Shown here piece by piece: positions 34,527 through 43,700 of a DNA stretch of 64,000 bases; position 1 is the first letter of the stretch; every line of letters starts with the position of its first letter. The DNA lies in contig DAOTWA010000045.1 of NCBI GenBank assembly GCA_034435955.1, positions 1 through 64,000 of the forward strand, in the 5' to 3' direction. The position numbers and the translations under genes were made by a program. Origin of the DNA: DAOTWA01 sp034435955 (GTDB lineage Bacteria; Chloroflexota; Anaerolineae; Anaerolineales; Anaerolineaceae). Below the pieces are notes generated by a model. It was not told the DNA's origin, made no database searches, and saw nothing but the letters and a program-made list of their open reading frames with translations.

Positions 34527-35543
34527 TTACCGGCAAGACGAACGCACGATTAATTCAGTTGCTAACAATACTTCCCGGCTTTGATAATCTTCTGGTCGCT
34601 CGATGGCTTCGAGGAGCATACGGGTGGCCACCGCCCCCACCTCGCGCATCGGCTGGCGGATGGTGGTAAGCGGCGGGTTGCTGAATTCGGCAGCGGGGAT
34701 ATCGTCATAGCCCACTACCGAGACATCCTCGGGAACGCGCTTGCCGGCCTCACATAAAGCGCGAATGGCCCCGATAGCCATCTGGTCATTGTGAGCGAAA
34801 AGGGCTGAAAATTGTACATTGCGGGCCAATAATTCCTGCACGGCTCGATACCCGCTGGAATACGACCAATCCCCCCTGACAACCAGTTGTGGATCAAAAG
34901 GCAGGCCGGCTTCTTGCAATGCCTCGCGATAGCCGCGCATACGGTCAGTTACGGACTTCCAGGTGTCCGGTCCGGCGATGGTGGCGATGCGGGTGTGCCC
35001 GGCAGAAAGCAGGCACCGGGTGGCGCTTCGCCCGCCCTCAACATTGTCCACGTCCACGACCGTCAGGTCTTCTCCGGGCAGGTAATAGGCCGTGGTGACC
35101 ACCGGCACGCGACTGCGCAAGAGCTGGATCAGGGCGCGCTCGTCCGGTTCCGAAGAGGGTCGCGCGAAGAGGACGCCCTCCACGTGGCGCTCGGTGAGCA
35201 GGCGGATGTACTCAGGCTCATCCTTGGGGTTGCGTTCGGTACTGCCCAACATGAGGAAATAACCATGCTTGCGGGCTTCCAATTCGGCGCCGCTGATCAC
35301 CTGAGTGAAAAAGTAATCACTGAAATCGGCGGTGATCAATCCCAGCGTGCGGGTGCGGTTGGAGGCGAGACCGCGGGCGATGGCATTGGGTCGGTAACCC
35401 AGGCGGGCAATGATGGCTTCCACACGCTGGCGCGTCTCGGCGGAAACGTCCGGGCGACGATTGATGACCCGCGAGACGGTCTGGATAGAGACGCCGGCTT
35501 CTTTAGCGACCTGGGAGATGGTGACGTTTCTGGAATCGGGCAT
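34527..35543 (-). CDS. LacI-family transcriptional regulator
   Basis: 338 aa from ATG 35543; an in-frame TTG at 35549 is possible. The N-terminal HTH reads VTISQVAKEAGVSIQTVSRVIN, followed by the hinge LGYRPNAIARGLASNRT. The periplasmic-binding-like effector domain has TLGLITADFSDYFFTQV, VVDVDNVEGG and VGYDDIPAAEFSNPPLTT. It probably represses its own gene, and likely the sugar ABC/GH42 operon just downstream on the same strand. No clear SD is seen. Confidence 0.94.
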   Translation of the reverse strand: MPDSRNVTISQVAKEAGVSIQTVSRVINRRPDVSAETRQRVEAIIARLGYRPNAIARGLASNRTRTLGLITADFSDYFFTQVISGAELEARKHGYFLMLGSTERNPKDEPEYIRLLTERHVEGVLFARPSSEPDERALIQLLRSRVPVVTTAYYLPGEDLTVVDVDNVEGGRSATRCLLSAGHTRIATIAGPDTWKSVTDRMRGYREALQEAGLPFDPQLVVRGDWSYSSGYRAVQELLARNVQFSALFAHNDQMAIGAIRALCEAGKRVPEDVSVVGYDDIPAAEFSNPPLTTIRQPMREVGAVATRMLLEAIERPEDYQSREVLLATELIVRSSCR

Positions 35544-35565
35544 GGCCAATGAAAGGAAATCGGTT

Positions 35566-35637
35566 ATTGTGAGCGCTATCGGGAGCGCTACCGTGAGCGC
35601 TCACAATTATATTAGCACGCTCGGAGTGGAGAGTCAA
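35566..35637 (-). promoter_or_regulatory. Promoter of the LacI-type gene with three phased lac-like operators
   Basis: Minus strand TTGACT (35632-35637), 17 bp, TAATAT (35609-35614). Just downstream are three AGCGCT cores at 35572-35577, 35584-35589 and 35596-35601, exactly 12 bp apart. The outer two belong to a perfect 12-bp inverted repeat ATTGTGAGCGCT (35566-35577) / AGCGCTCACAAT (35596-35607). The proximal site on the minus strand, AATTGTGAGCGCTCAC, equals most of the ideal E. coli lac operator. Confidence 0.82.
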
Positions 35638-35639
35638 TA

Positions 35640-35986
35640 GGCTCTTTCCGACAATGGTGCACGTTCATTGGGATTTTGGATGAATCCATGGCCTATACGC
35701 GGATGGCGAGGCGAAAGCGGTCCGTTTACGGCGCCAGTCGCTCCCCCAGGATAAAACTGCCCTCGTTGGATGCCCAATCAGGCATTTACCCGCGCATTCT
35801 ATTGAGGCGGTTCGCAATATGGAAGAAAGATCGGATGATCGTGCGGCAAATGTCCACGGAGGCGCCAGGCAAGGCCGATGATGGGACAGAGAAGGGATTT
35901 CTATTTCGAGATAAAAAAGTCCTCCCATCGCGATCCCTCCGGGAAATCCCGGCGCCCGCCATGCCGGATCGGATGAAAGGAAAAGG
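35640..35986. other. Intergenic stretch without a recognisable gene
   Basis: The open frames here have no family features and one overlaps the tRNA antisense. A CCGGGA/TCCCGG hairpin (35938-35951) and an A6 run at 35913-35918 lie downstream of tRNA-Val on the minus strand and may belong to its terminator, but the spacing is not standard. Confidence 0.45.
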
Positions 35987-36061
35987 TGGGCGCGAGAGGT
36001 CTCGAACCTCCGAACCTCACGGATGTGAACCGTGCGCTCTGACCAACTGAGCTACGCGCCC
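35987..36061 (-). tRNA. tRNA-Val (anticodon CAC)
   Basis: The reverse complement gives a 75-nt cloverleaf: acceptor GGGCGCG/CGCGCCC with discriminator A, D arm GCTC/GAGC, anticodon stem CACGG/CCGTG with loop TTCACAT (CAC), T arm GGAGG/CCTCT with loop TTCGAGA. CCA is not encoded. A consensus promoter lies 12 bp upstream. Confidence 0.95.
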
Positions 36062-36073
36062 TGAATGATCCCC

Positions 36074-36102
36074 ATTATATCAAACCCTCCACGGGCTGAC
36101 AA
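36074..36102 (-). promoter_or_regulatory. Promoter of tRNA-Val
   Basis: Minus strand TTGTCA (36097-36102), 17-bp spacer, TATAAT (36074-36079), 12 bp before the tRNA. It sits between pstB and the tRNA. Confidence 0.82.
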
Positions 36103-36106
36103 GAAA

Positions 36107-36862
36107 TCACCCGAACCGACCCTGGACATAATCCAGGGTGCGCTGATCCGTCGGCGTGATGAAGATTTTCTCGCGCGGGCCGAATTCGATCAGCTCGCCC
36201 ATGAGGAAAAAGGCCGCATCGTCAGCCACCCTGACTGCCTGCTGGGTGTTGTGCGGGGCGATCACGATCGTGTATTCCTCTTTCAGCTCCTGCAGGGTGG
36301 CCTCGATTTTAGCGGTCGCGATTGGATCGAGGGCCGAGGTAGGCTCATCCAGCAGGATCACCTCGGGCTGGTTGGCCAGCACACGGGCCAGGCACAGCCG
36401 CTGCTGCTGGCCGCCGGAGAGCTCCGCTGCCTGATCGAACAGCCGGTCGTAGACCTCGTCCCACAGGGCGGCCTGACGCAGCGCCCGCTCGACGGCGGCA
36501 TCCAATTTCCGCCGATCTCGTTCCCCGGCCCGGCGCAACCCATAGACCACATTCTCATAAATCGACATCGGCAGCACGATCGGCCGGGCGAAGACCATGC
36601 CCACTTTCCGCCGCAGGCTGATCACGTCGATGGCCGGGTCGAGCACATTTTGCCCGTTGAACAGCACGCGGCCGGAGATCGATGTCACATCGGCCAGATC
36701 GTTCAGCCGGTTGAGCGCGCGCAGCAGGGTGGATTTCCCGCCGCCAGCCGGCCCAAACAGCACGGTGATCGCGTTGGCGCGGATGCGCATGCTGACGTGC
36801 TTAAGGCTTTCCGTGCCATCCGAGTAGTTCAGGCTCAGGTCCTCGATGACGAATTTGTCCAT
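36107..36862 (-). CDS. pstB: Phosphate ABC transporter ATP-binding protein PstB
   Basis: 251 aa. Walker A is GPAGGGKST (the family usually has GPSGCGKST). The signature is LSGGQQQRLCLARVL, Walker B is VILLDEPTSALDP and the H-loop is IVIAPHN, where most PstB proteins have VTHN. The NRLNDL region after Walker A is typical of PstB. Last gene of pstSCAB, 6 bp after pstA. No phoU follows. Confidence 0.94.
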   Translation of the reverse strand: MDKFVIEDLSLNYSDGTESLKHVSMRIRANAITVLFGPAGGGKSTLLRALNRLNDLADVTSISGRVLFNGQNVLDPAIDVISLRRKVGMVFARPIVLPMSIYENVVYGLRRAGERDRRKLDAAVERALRQAALWDEVYDRLFDQAAELSGGQQQRLCLARVLANQPEVILLDEPTSALDPIATAKIEATLQELKEEYTIVIAPHNTQQAVRVADDAAFFLMGELIEFGPREKIFITPTDQRTLDYVQGRFG

Positions 36863-36868
36863 AGGTGG

Positions 36869-37762
36869 TTACCATTGGCGCCGGGCGCGTGCCCGCGAAC
36901 GGATGATCGTGGCGATCAGGTTCATCCCCAGCACGAAGGCCAGCAGGACCAGCACCGTTCCGTACTGGATCTGCACCGGCATGCCTGGCACCTGGGTGGA
37001 GATCACGAACAGGTGATAGGGCAAAGCCATCGTGGCGTCGAGCGGGGAATTGGGCAATCGAGGCAGAAAAAAGGCGGCCCCGGTAAACAGGATCGGCGCG
37101 GTTTCGCCGGCGGCCCGTTCGAGGCCCAGGATCACGCCAGTGAGGATGCCGGGCAAGGCCTGCGGCAGCACCACGTGCCGCACGGTTTCCCATTGGGTGG
37201 CCCCCAATGAGATGCTGACCACCCTCAGCGCCTGCGGCACTGAGCGCAGCGCCTCCTCTGCGGTGCTGATGATTACCGGCAGGGTCATGATCGAAAGCGT
37301 CAGCGAGGCAGCCAGGATGCTGGTGCCGAAGCGCAGGAAGATGACGAACAAGGCGAAACCAAACAGGCCGTACACGACCGATGGGATGCCCGCCAGGTTG
37401 ACGATCGCAATGCGAATCAACCGCGTCAGGCGGCCCGGCCTGGCGTATTCGGCGATGTAAATTGCGGCAGCGACTCCTGGAGGAATCGAAAAGAGGGCGG
37501 TTCCCAACGTCAGATAAAACGTCCCCACGATGGCCGGCATGATACCGCCCGCCCGCATACCCTCGCGCGGGACAGAGGTCAGGAACTCCCAGGAGATGGC
37601 TGGCAGGCCCTTATACATGATGAAAATCACCACCACTGCGATGGGTGTGACGGTGAGCACCGCCGCCAGGGTCAACATGGCGAAACCGAGGCGCTGCGCC
37701 ACGCGCGGAGGCAGCCACTTACTGCGGATGAGCGGGGCAACTCTGGTTCTGTTCTGAATCAT
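36869..37762 (-). CDS. pstA: Phosphate ABC transporter permease PstA
   Basis: 297 aa from ATG 37762 (MIQNRTRV); the open frame to 37840 is not needed and reads through a hairpin-containing gap. PstA hallmarks are FLTSVPREGMRAGGIMPAIVGTF, IAEYARPGRL, GIPSVVYGLFG and the EAA loop ALRVVSISLGATQWETVRHVV, followed by GAFFLPRLPNSPLD-like text at the end. Six membrane helices. A perfect stem GCGGCG/CGCCGC lies at about 37819-37833 between pstC and pstA. Confidence 0.94.
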   Translation of the reverse strand: MIQNRTRVAPLIRSKWLPPRVAQRLGFAMLTLAAVLTVTPIAVVVIFIMYKGLPAISWEFLTSVPREGMRAGGIMPAIVGTFYLTLGTALFSIPPGVAAAIYIAEYARPGRLTRLIRIAIVNLAGIPSVVYGLFGFALFVIFLRFGTSILAASLTLSIMTLPVIISTAEEALRSVPQALRVVSISLGATQWETVRHVVLPQALPGILTGVILGLERAAGETAPILFTGAAFFLPRLPNSPLDATMALPYHLFVISTQVPGMPVQIQYGTVLVLLAFVLGMNLIATIIRSRARARRQW

Positions 37763-37865
37763 GCAGATCTCTGATCCCTGTCCTTCTCCGAAAATTGAGA
37801 GAAGAATGAAAGCCAGTGCGGCGATCCGCCGCCGTCCCACTGTATCACTGACGGGAGGGCGGCTC

Positions 37866-38768
37866 TCATGACAGCAACCGCTCAGCCCGTTTCAGTTCGC
37901 GAAACCCGACCATCGAAGCCACCACGTTTACTGCGAGCGAAAAGACGAACAGCACGATTCCGATCAGGAACAGCACCTGATAATGGGCGCTCCCCGCCGC
38001 CACCTCGCCCATCTCGGATGCGATGGTGGCCGTCATCGTTCGCACCGGGAGGAAGAAGGCGTTCAGCCCCGCCGGCATGACGGGGGCATTGCCGGTCACC
38101 ATCATCACGGCCATTGTTTCGCCCAAGGCGCGGCCGATGCCCAGCATGACGGCCGTCAGAACCCCTGAACGCGCGGCTGGCAGCGTCACCCGCCAGATGG
38201 TCTGCCACTCTGTGGCGCCAATCGCCAGCGACGCCTGCCGGTAAGATGCTGGCACGGCGTTCAGCGCATCTTCGGCGATCGAGACGATCGTGGGGATGGC
38301 GATGCCGCCCAACAGCAGCGAACCAGTCAGTGCGGTAAGGCCGGTGGGCAAATCCAGGAAGCGCCGCAGATAAGGCGCGATCACCAGGATGCCCAGAAAG
38401 CCAAGCACCACCGAAGGCAGTCCGGCCAGGATCTCCACCAGTGGCTTAAGCACTTCCCTGGCCCACTTCGGCGCCACCTCAGAGATATAGATGGCCGTCA
38501 GCAGGCCGAAGGGCAATCCCACCATGAGCGCACCCAGCGTGACCAGGATCGAGCCCCAGATCAGCGGCAGGATGCCAAAGTACCCCTCGATTGGGTACCA
38601 GCGTGTACTCAACAGGGTTGAAAGGGGCACCTTGGCCAACGCGGGCAGGCCTGATTGCAGCAGGAAGATCAGGATCAGTCCGACGAACAATACCGCCAGG
38701 TATCCTGCCGCGCGGATCAACACGGTGATGGCAAACTCAAACCAGTTACGCCTCAATTCGGCGATCAA
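37866..38768 (-). CDS. pstC: Phosphate ABC transporter permease PstC
   Basis: 300 aa. Family features: STRWYPIEGYFGILPLIWGS near the first third, AIYISEVAPKWAREVLKPL, LAGLPSVVLGFLG, then the EAA-type loop ASYRQASLAIGATEWQTIWRV and GRALGETMAVMMVTGN. It forms the channel with PstA. It follows pstS by 10 bp. Confidence 0.95.
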   Translation of the reverse strand: MIAELRRNWFEFAITVLIRAAGYLAVLFVGLILIFLLQSGLPALAKVPLSTLLSTRWYPIEGYFGILPLIWGSILVTLGALMVGLPFGLLTAIYISEVAPKWAREVLKPLVEILAGLPSVVLGFLGILVIAPYLRRFLDLPTGLTALTGSLLLGGIAIPTIVSIAEDALNAVPASYRQASLAIGATEWQTIWRVTLPAARSGVLTAVMLGIGRALGETMAVMMVTGNAPVMPAGLNAFFLPVRTMTATIASEMGEVAAGSAHYQVLFLIGIVLFVFSLAVNVVASMVGFRELKRAERLLS

Positions 38769-38778
38769 GCCACCCTCC

Positions 38779-39660
38779 TCAGCGCACAGGCACGAAGCCC
38801 AACTCGGCGACGATCTTCTGAGCCTCAGGGGTAAAGATCCAATCCAGGTATTGTTTCACCAGGCCGGCCGGTTGGCCGTTGGTATACATATACAGGTCGC
38901 GCGCAATCGGATAGCTGCCGTCGGTCACGCTGGCGGCTGAGGGCATGACGTAAGGCCCGGCGGAGTCAGCGGCCACAGCCAGCGTCTTGACCTGCGGGGT
39001 GACGTAACCCAGCCCATCGTAGCCGATGGCGTTCGGATTATCGCTTACCTCGGCAATGATGCCCTCCGAGGAGGGCAGCAGCAGTGTATCCGGTGAGAAG
39101 AGGGTCTTATCGTCCTTTTTCCCCAGCCGCAGGACTGCTTCGAGGAAATACACGTGCGTCCCCGAATTCGACTCGCGCGAGACGCGCACGATCGGGCGAT
39201 CTTCGCCGCCCAATTGCGACCAGTTATTGAACTTGCCGCTATAGATGGCAGAAATTTGCTCCAGGGTGAGTCGATCGATCGGATTGCGTGGGTGGACGAT
39301 CACGGCAATGGCATCCCTGGCCACCACATGCTCCACCGGTTCAATGCCCTTGGCTTTCGCCTCCTGCACCTCCTCCGGTTTGATCTGCCGGGAGGCATTG
39401 GCGATGTCCACCGTGCCGTTGATCAGCGCGGCGATGCCGGTTCCCGAACCGCCGCCGGTGACCGAAATACGCACCGCCGGGTTAATGGCCTGATAGCGCT
39501 CGGCCCATGCCAGCGCCAGATTGACCATCGTATCGGAGCCTTTATTTTGCAGGTATGCACTGGCAGGCGGCTGGGCACCGGCCGATTGGCCCGGCCCGCA
39601 GGCCGACAGAGCAACCGATGCCACAAACAGGAGGCACAAGTTCAGGATGCGAGCGGTCAC
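38779..39660 (-). CDS. pstS: Phosphate-binding lipoprotein PstS
   Basis: 293 aa from GTG 39660. Lipobox VALSAC near residue 20. The binding fold shows QNKGSDTMVNLALAWAERY, VTGGGSGTGIAALINGTVDIANASR and RVSRESNSGTHVYFLEAVL, the known phosphate-contacting loops. It ends in WIFTPEAQKIVAELGFVPV. First gene of pstSCAB, behind a -10 box so close that the mRNA should be leaderless. Confidence 0.94.
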   Translation of the reverse strand: MTARILNLCLLFVASVALSACGPGQSAGAQPPASAYLQNKGSDTMVNLALAWAERYQAINPAVRISVTGGGSGTGIAALINGTVDIANASRQIKPEEVQEAKAKGIEPVEHVVARDAIAVIVHPRNPIDRLTLEQISAIYSGKFNNWSQLGGEDRPIVRVSRESNSGTHVYFLEAVLRLGKKDDKTLFSPDTLLLPSSEGIIAEVSDNPNAIGYDGLGYVTPQVKTLAVAADSAGPYVMPSAASVTDGSYPIARDLYMYTNGQPAGLVKQYLDWIFTPEAQKIVAELGFVPVR

Positions 39661-39666
39661 ACCGTC

Positions 39667-39672
39667 ATTATA
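39667..39672 (-). promoter_or_regulatory. -10 box of pstSCAB
   Basis: Minus strand TATAAT ends 6 bp before GTG 39660, so transcription would start on or next to the start codon. The -35 position reads AATAAT, a poor match, which would suit activation by a Pho-type regulator; no clear Pho box is seen. Confidence 0.55.
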
Positions 39673-39747
39673 ACGGAGAATGAAAGGCCATTATTCCGAC
39701 AGATTGGATGAATAAATAACACCTTGATGGAAGTTGTTGGCAACCGC

Positions 39748-40725
39748 TCACCGCGCGAGCATGCGCGCCATTTCGTAGTATTCCTTGCTGATCTCACGCT
39801 TATTAGCGACCACCTGTTCCAACGGCACCGCCGCCAGGTCGCGCCCGTTGAGGCCGACCATCACCCCATTCTGGCCTTCCAGGAGGAGCTCCACCGCCCG
39901 CACTCCAAAGCGCGTTGCCAGCAGGCGGTCGAACGCCGAGGGTTTGCCGCCTCTCTGGATATGCCCAAGGATGGTGACGCGTATATCGAAGCCCAGGTCC
40001 TGCTCTTCGACCAAACGGGCCAGCTCGGCTGCCCGCACCGGCGCGCCCTCGGCAACGATGATGATGCAGTGTGTCTTACCCCTCAAATAAGCCGCCTCGA
40101 CGACCTTGACCACTTCATCGACCGGCACCTCGACTTCGGGGATCAGCACCATTTCGGCCCCATCGATAATGCCGGCCATAACCGCCAGATAACCGCTGCT
40201 ACGACCCATCGTCTCCACCAGGAAGGCGCGGTTGTGAGACGATGCCGTGTCACGCAGCTTATCGATGGCGTCCACGATTGTATTCAGGGCGGTGTCCACG
40301 CCGATGCACATGTCGGTGCCCCAGATGTCGTTATCGATGGAGGCCGGCACACCGACGACGCGCACCCCCTGACGAGCGAGAGCGAGGGCGCCGTTGAGCG
40401 AGCCGTCACCGCCGATTACCACCAGGGCATCCACACCCTGGTTGTTGATCTGGCGGATGGCCTCCCGCTGGTAATGGGCATCTCGAAACTCCTGACTGCG
40501 GCGTGTCTGCAGGATCGTACCGCCGCGCTGGATGATACCGCCGACGTCACGCGCTCCCAGCGGGCGGAAATGCCCGTGGATAAGGCCTTCGTAGCCGCCT
40601 TCCACGCCGAACACATTGAGATTGTGCGCCAGAGCGGTGCGCACGACCGCCCGGATAGCGGGATTCATGCCAGGGGCATCGCCCCCGGAAGTCAGTACGG
40701 CGAGCGAAGAAATATTCGCAGCCAT
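39748..40725 (-). CDS. pfkA: 6-phosphofructokinase
   Basis: 325 aa from ATG 40725 with GAGGA upstream; GTG 40737 is less likely. It phosphorylates fructose 6-phosphate in glycolysis. LTSGGDAPGMNPAIRAVV opens the fold; VVIGGDGSLNGA has the Gly-Ser pattern of ATP-dependent forms. The catalytic Asp lies in GVPASIDNDIWGT, where most members have TIDND. VETMGRSSGYLA and GHIQRGGKPSAFDR are the F6P-binding blocks. It starts 14 bp after dnaE and is probably co-transcribed with it. Confidence 0.95.
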   Translation of the reverse strand: MAANISSLAVLTSGGDAPGMNPAIRAVVRTALAHNLNVFGVEGGYEGLIHGHFRPLGARDVGGIIQRGGTILQTRRSQEFRDAHYQREAIRQINNQGVDALVVIGGDGSLNGALALARQGVRVVGVPASIDNDIWGTDMCIGVDTALNTIVDAIDKLRDTASSHNRAFLVETMGRSSGYLAVMAGIIDGAEMVLIPEVEVPVDEVVKVVEAAYLRGKTHCIIIVAEGAPVRAAELARLVEEQDLGFDIRVTILGHIQRGGKPSAFDRLLATRFGVRAVELLLEGQNGVMVGLNGRDLAAVPLEQVVANKREISKEYYEMARMLAR

Positions 40726-40739
40726 AGATTTCCTCACAT

Positions 40740-43700
40740 TTACTGGATCGGAATCATTTCGACGCGCAGGTTTTCCTCTCCCACCATTTGCGCCAATCGT
40801 TCGTGAAGCTGCGGCGAATATCCGGTGGTGTTGTTGGGGAATTCAAGCATGTACACTCGGCCGGCCTCGACGATGCGGAAGGCAAAATGGTCATTGCCGG
40901 GGTTGGCCACCAGTTCACCGTAGATGCGCCGCAGGCGATGCACGTCACGCCTTTTGTCGCCTGTGGAGCGCAAGGATATGGTGATCATACGTGGCTGATC
41001 GGCCCGGCCGGCCGCATTTCGGGCCGGAAGGATGAACGGCGTCACCAGGAATGGGCCTGGTTTCTCGGCCACTTTGATCGTCGCGGAGGCTGAGGGTTCG
41101 GCCGCGGCAGATTCGGGGGTCATGTGGGTGTGTGCGGTTTCAGCGGTCAATTCCACCACAGGTGAGATGGGCGTCTTATCTGCCTGAAGGACGGCCGGGG
41201 TATCCGCAGCGGCTGGCTGCCAGTCCATGGGCGCGTCGTCGAGCGGCGGCTCGGGCGGCGCCCAATCCTCCGTTTCCGGCGGCGGTGGGACGTCCTCATC
41301 CACCCAATCCGTCTCGGCGGGGGTAAGGTCCGCTATGGAGTCTTTAGCGTTCATGCCTGTAGCCGGAGCCTGTCTGGAAACTGCCTGGGGCGGTGCTCCC
41401 AAGGTCTCGACCGTCACCCGATCCACCAGAATCTTCGCATCCCCGCCGCTCGTATCCACCTTACCTTCCACGCTGACCACGCGATCCGGCACCAGCAAAG
41501 GCGCGAATTGTTCCCACGCACGGCTGAACAATACCAGCTCGATGTAGCCCTGCACGTCTTCCAAAGTGGCAAATCCCATGGGCTTACCGGCACGGGTCTG
41601 GTAAGGGCGTGTGCGCACTACCATTCCCGCCACGACCACCGCCTCCTTATCCTGCGCTTCGTTCAATTGCCCCGAGAAGTGGGTAATCTTGCCTTTCAAT
41701 GTCGGCAGATAAGGGCTGAGGGGGTGATCGGAAACGTACAGGCCGAGCAGTTCGCGCTCCCAATTGAGCTGCTCGCGGATGTTCAGGCTGCCTGTGGCAG
41801 GCAGGTGGATTTCCTCGCTCATTCCCCCTGTCCGACCGAAGAAGCTCAACTGGCCTGCCTGCATGGCGCGGAAATGGGATGAGCTGACCGAAAGGATGCG
41901 GTCTAAGGCGTCCAGCATGCCCAGACGCGGTCCGAAATCGTCCAGCGCCCCCACCCGGATCAGGCTCTCCAAGGCGCGCCGGCCCACCTGGCGCAAATCC
42001 ACACGGCGCGCGAAATCGGTGAGATCGGCGAAGGGACCATCCGCGCGCGCCTGAAGAATCGCCTCCACCGGCCCCTGACCGACGTTTTTCACTGCTCCCA
42101 GGCCGAATCGTATGGCGGATTTCCCCTCTGGCCGATCCTCGATGGTGAAATCCCAGCCGCTCTTATTCACATTGGGCGGCAGCACTTCGATGCCCATGCT
42201 GCGCGCGTCTGCCACGTAAAGGGCGATCTTCTCGGTCTCGTTTTTCGAGGCCGAAAGCAAAGCGGTCATGTACTCGACCGTGTAGTGCGCCTTCAGGTAA
42301 GCCGTTTGCACGGCGATTATGCCGTAGTCTGCAGCGTGCGACTTGTTAAAGCCATAGCGGGCGAAGTTTTCCCAATCTTCGAAGATCGCACGGGCGACGC
42401 CTTCGTCCACGCCACGTTTCACCGCGCCCTGAACGAACATTTCGCGGTGCTTGGCGATCATGTCGGCTTTCTTCTTGGCGATGGCCTTGCGCAGATCGTC
42501 CGCTTCGGGGGCAGAATAGCCGGCGATCTCCATCGCCGCGAACATAATCTGCTCCTGATAGATGGGGATGCCGTATGTTTCCTTGAAGATTGGCTCGAGC
42601 GCCGGGTGCCGATAGGTGACCTGCTCTTCCCCATGCATGCGGCGGATGTAATCGGAAATGTAATCCATCGGTCCTGGCCTGTAGAGCGCCACCATGGCGA
42701 TCACATTGGCCAGATTCTGCGGCTTCATCTGGGTGATATAGCGCGTCATCCCCGTGCCTTCCAATTGGAAGACGCCGGCTGTGTGCCCCGCGCCGATGAA
42801 CTCGTATGTGTATGGGTCGTCGGTAGGGATGTTCTCCAGGGTGTATTCAACGCCGTGGCGCTGTTTGATCAACTCACACGCGCGGGCCATGATGGTGAGC
42901 GTAGCCAAGCCGAGGAAATCCACCTTGAGCAGCCCAAGCGATTCAACGACCGACATTTCGAACTGGGTGACGATTTTGATCGGGCTGTCATCGTTGGCGC
43001 TGGTAGGGCGGTGCAGGGGCACATATTCGATGAGTGGGCGGTCGGTGATGATTACCCCGGCAGCGTGGGTACCGGCGCTGCGCACGGTGCCCTCCATCTT
43101 GCTGGCGGTGTCGATCAGATCGCGCAGGTAAGGCGTGTTCTCGTAGAGCTGCTTGAACTCCGGCACTTCTTCCAGCGCCTCGGCGATGCTGACCGGTTTG
43201 CCAGGGACATTGGGGATCAACTTGGCGATGCGGTCCACTTCGGGGATGGGGATGTCCATCACCCGCCCCACGTCGCGGATGGCTGCGCGCGCGCCCATAG
43301 TGCCGAAGGTAATGATCTGCGCGACCTTATCCTCGCCGTACTTCCGGGCGCAGTATTCCATCATCTTGGAGCGCATATCGTCGCGAAAGTCCAGGTCGAT
43401 ATCGGGCATCGACACGCGGCCGGGGTTGAGGAAACGCTCAAAGATCAGGCCATGCTCGATCGGCTCGACCAGAGTGATGTCCAGCACATAGGCTACGATG
43501 GAGCCGGCCGCCGAGCCGCGCGCGTTGTACCAGATGCCCTCCTGAGCGGCGTAGCGGCACAAATCCCAAACGATCAAGAAATACGTGTCGAAGCCCATCT
43601 GATGGATGATCTTCAGCTCGTACTCCAGGCGTTCACGCACCCTGGGATCGTCCGCCCGCGCTCCGTAGCGCCGCCTCAATCCTTCTTCGCAGAGCTCGCG

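Noticed and set aside
35676..36050. Plus-strand open frame of 124 codons
   Set aside because: It is antisense to tRNA-Val and has no SD or recognisable domain.
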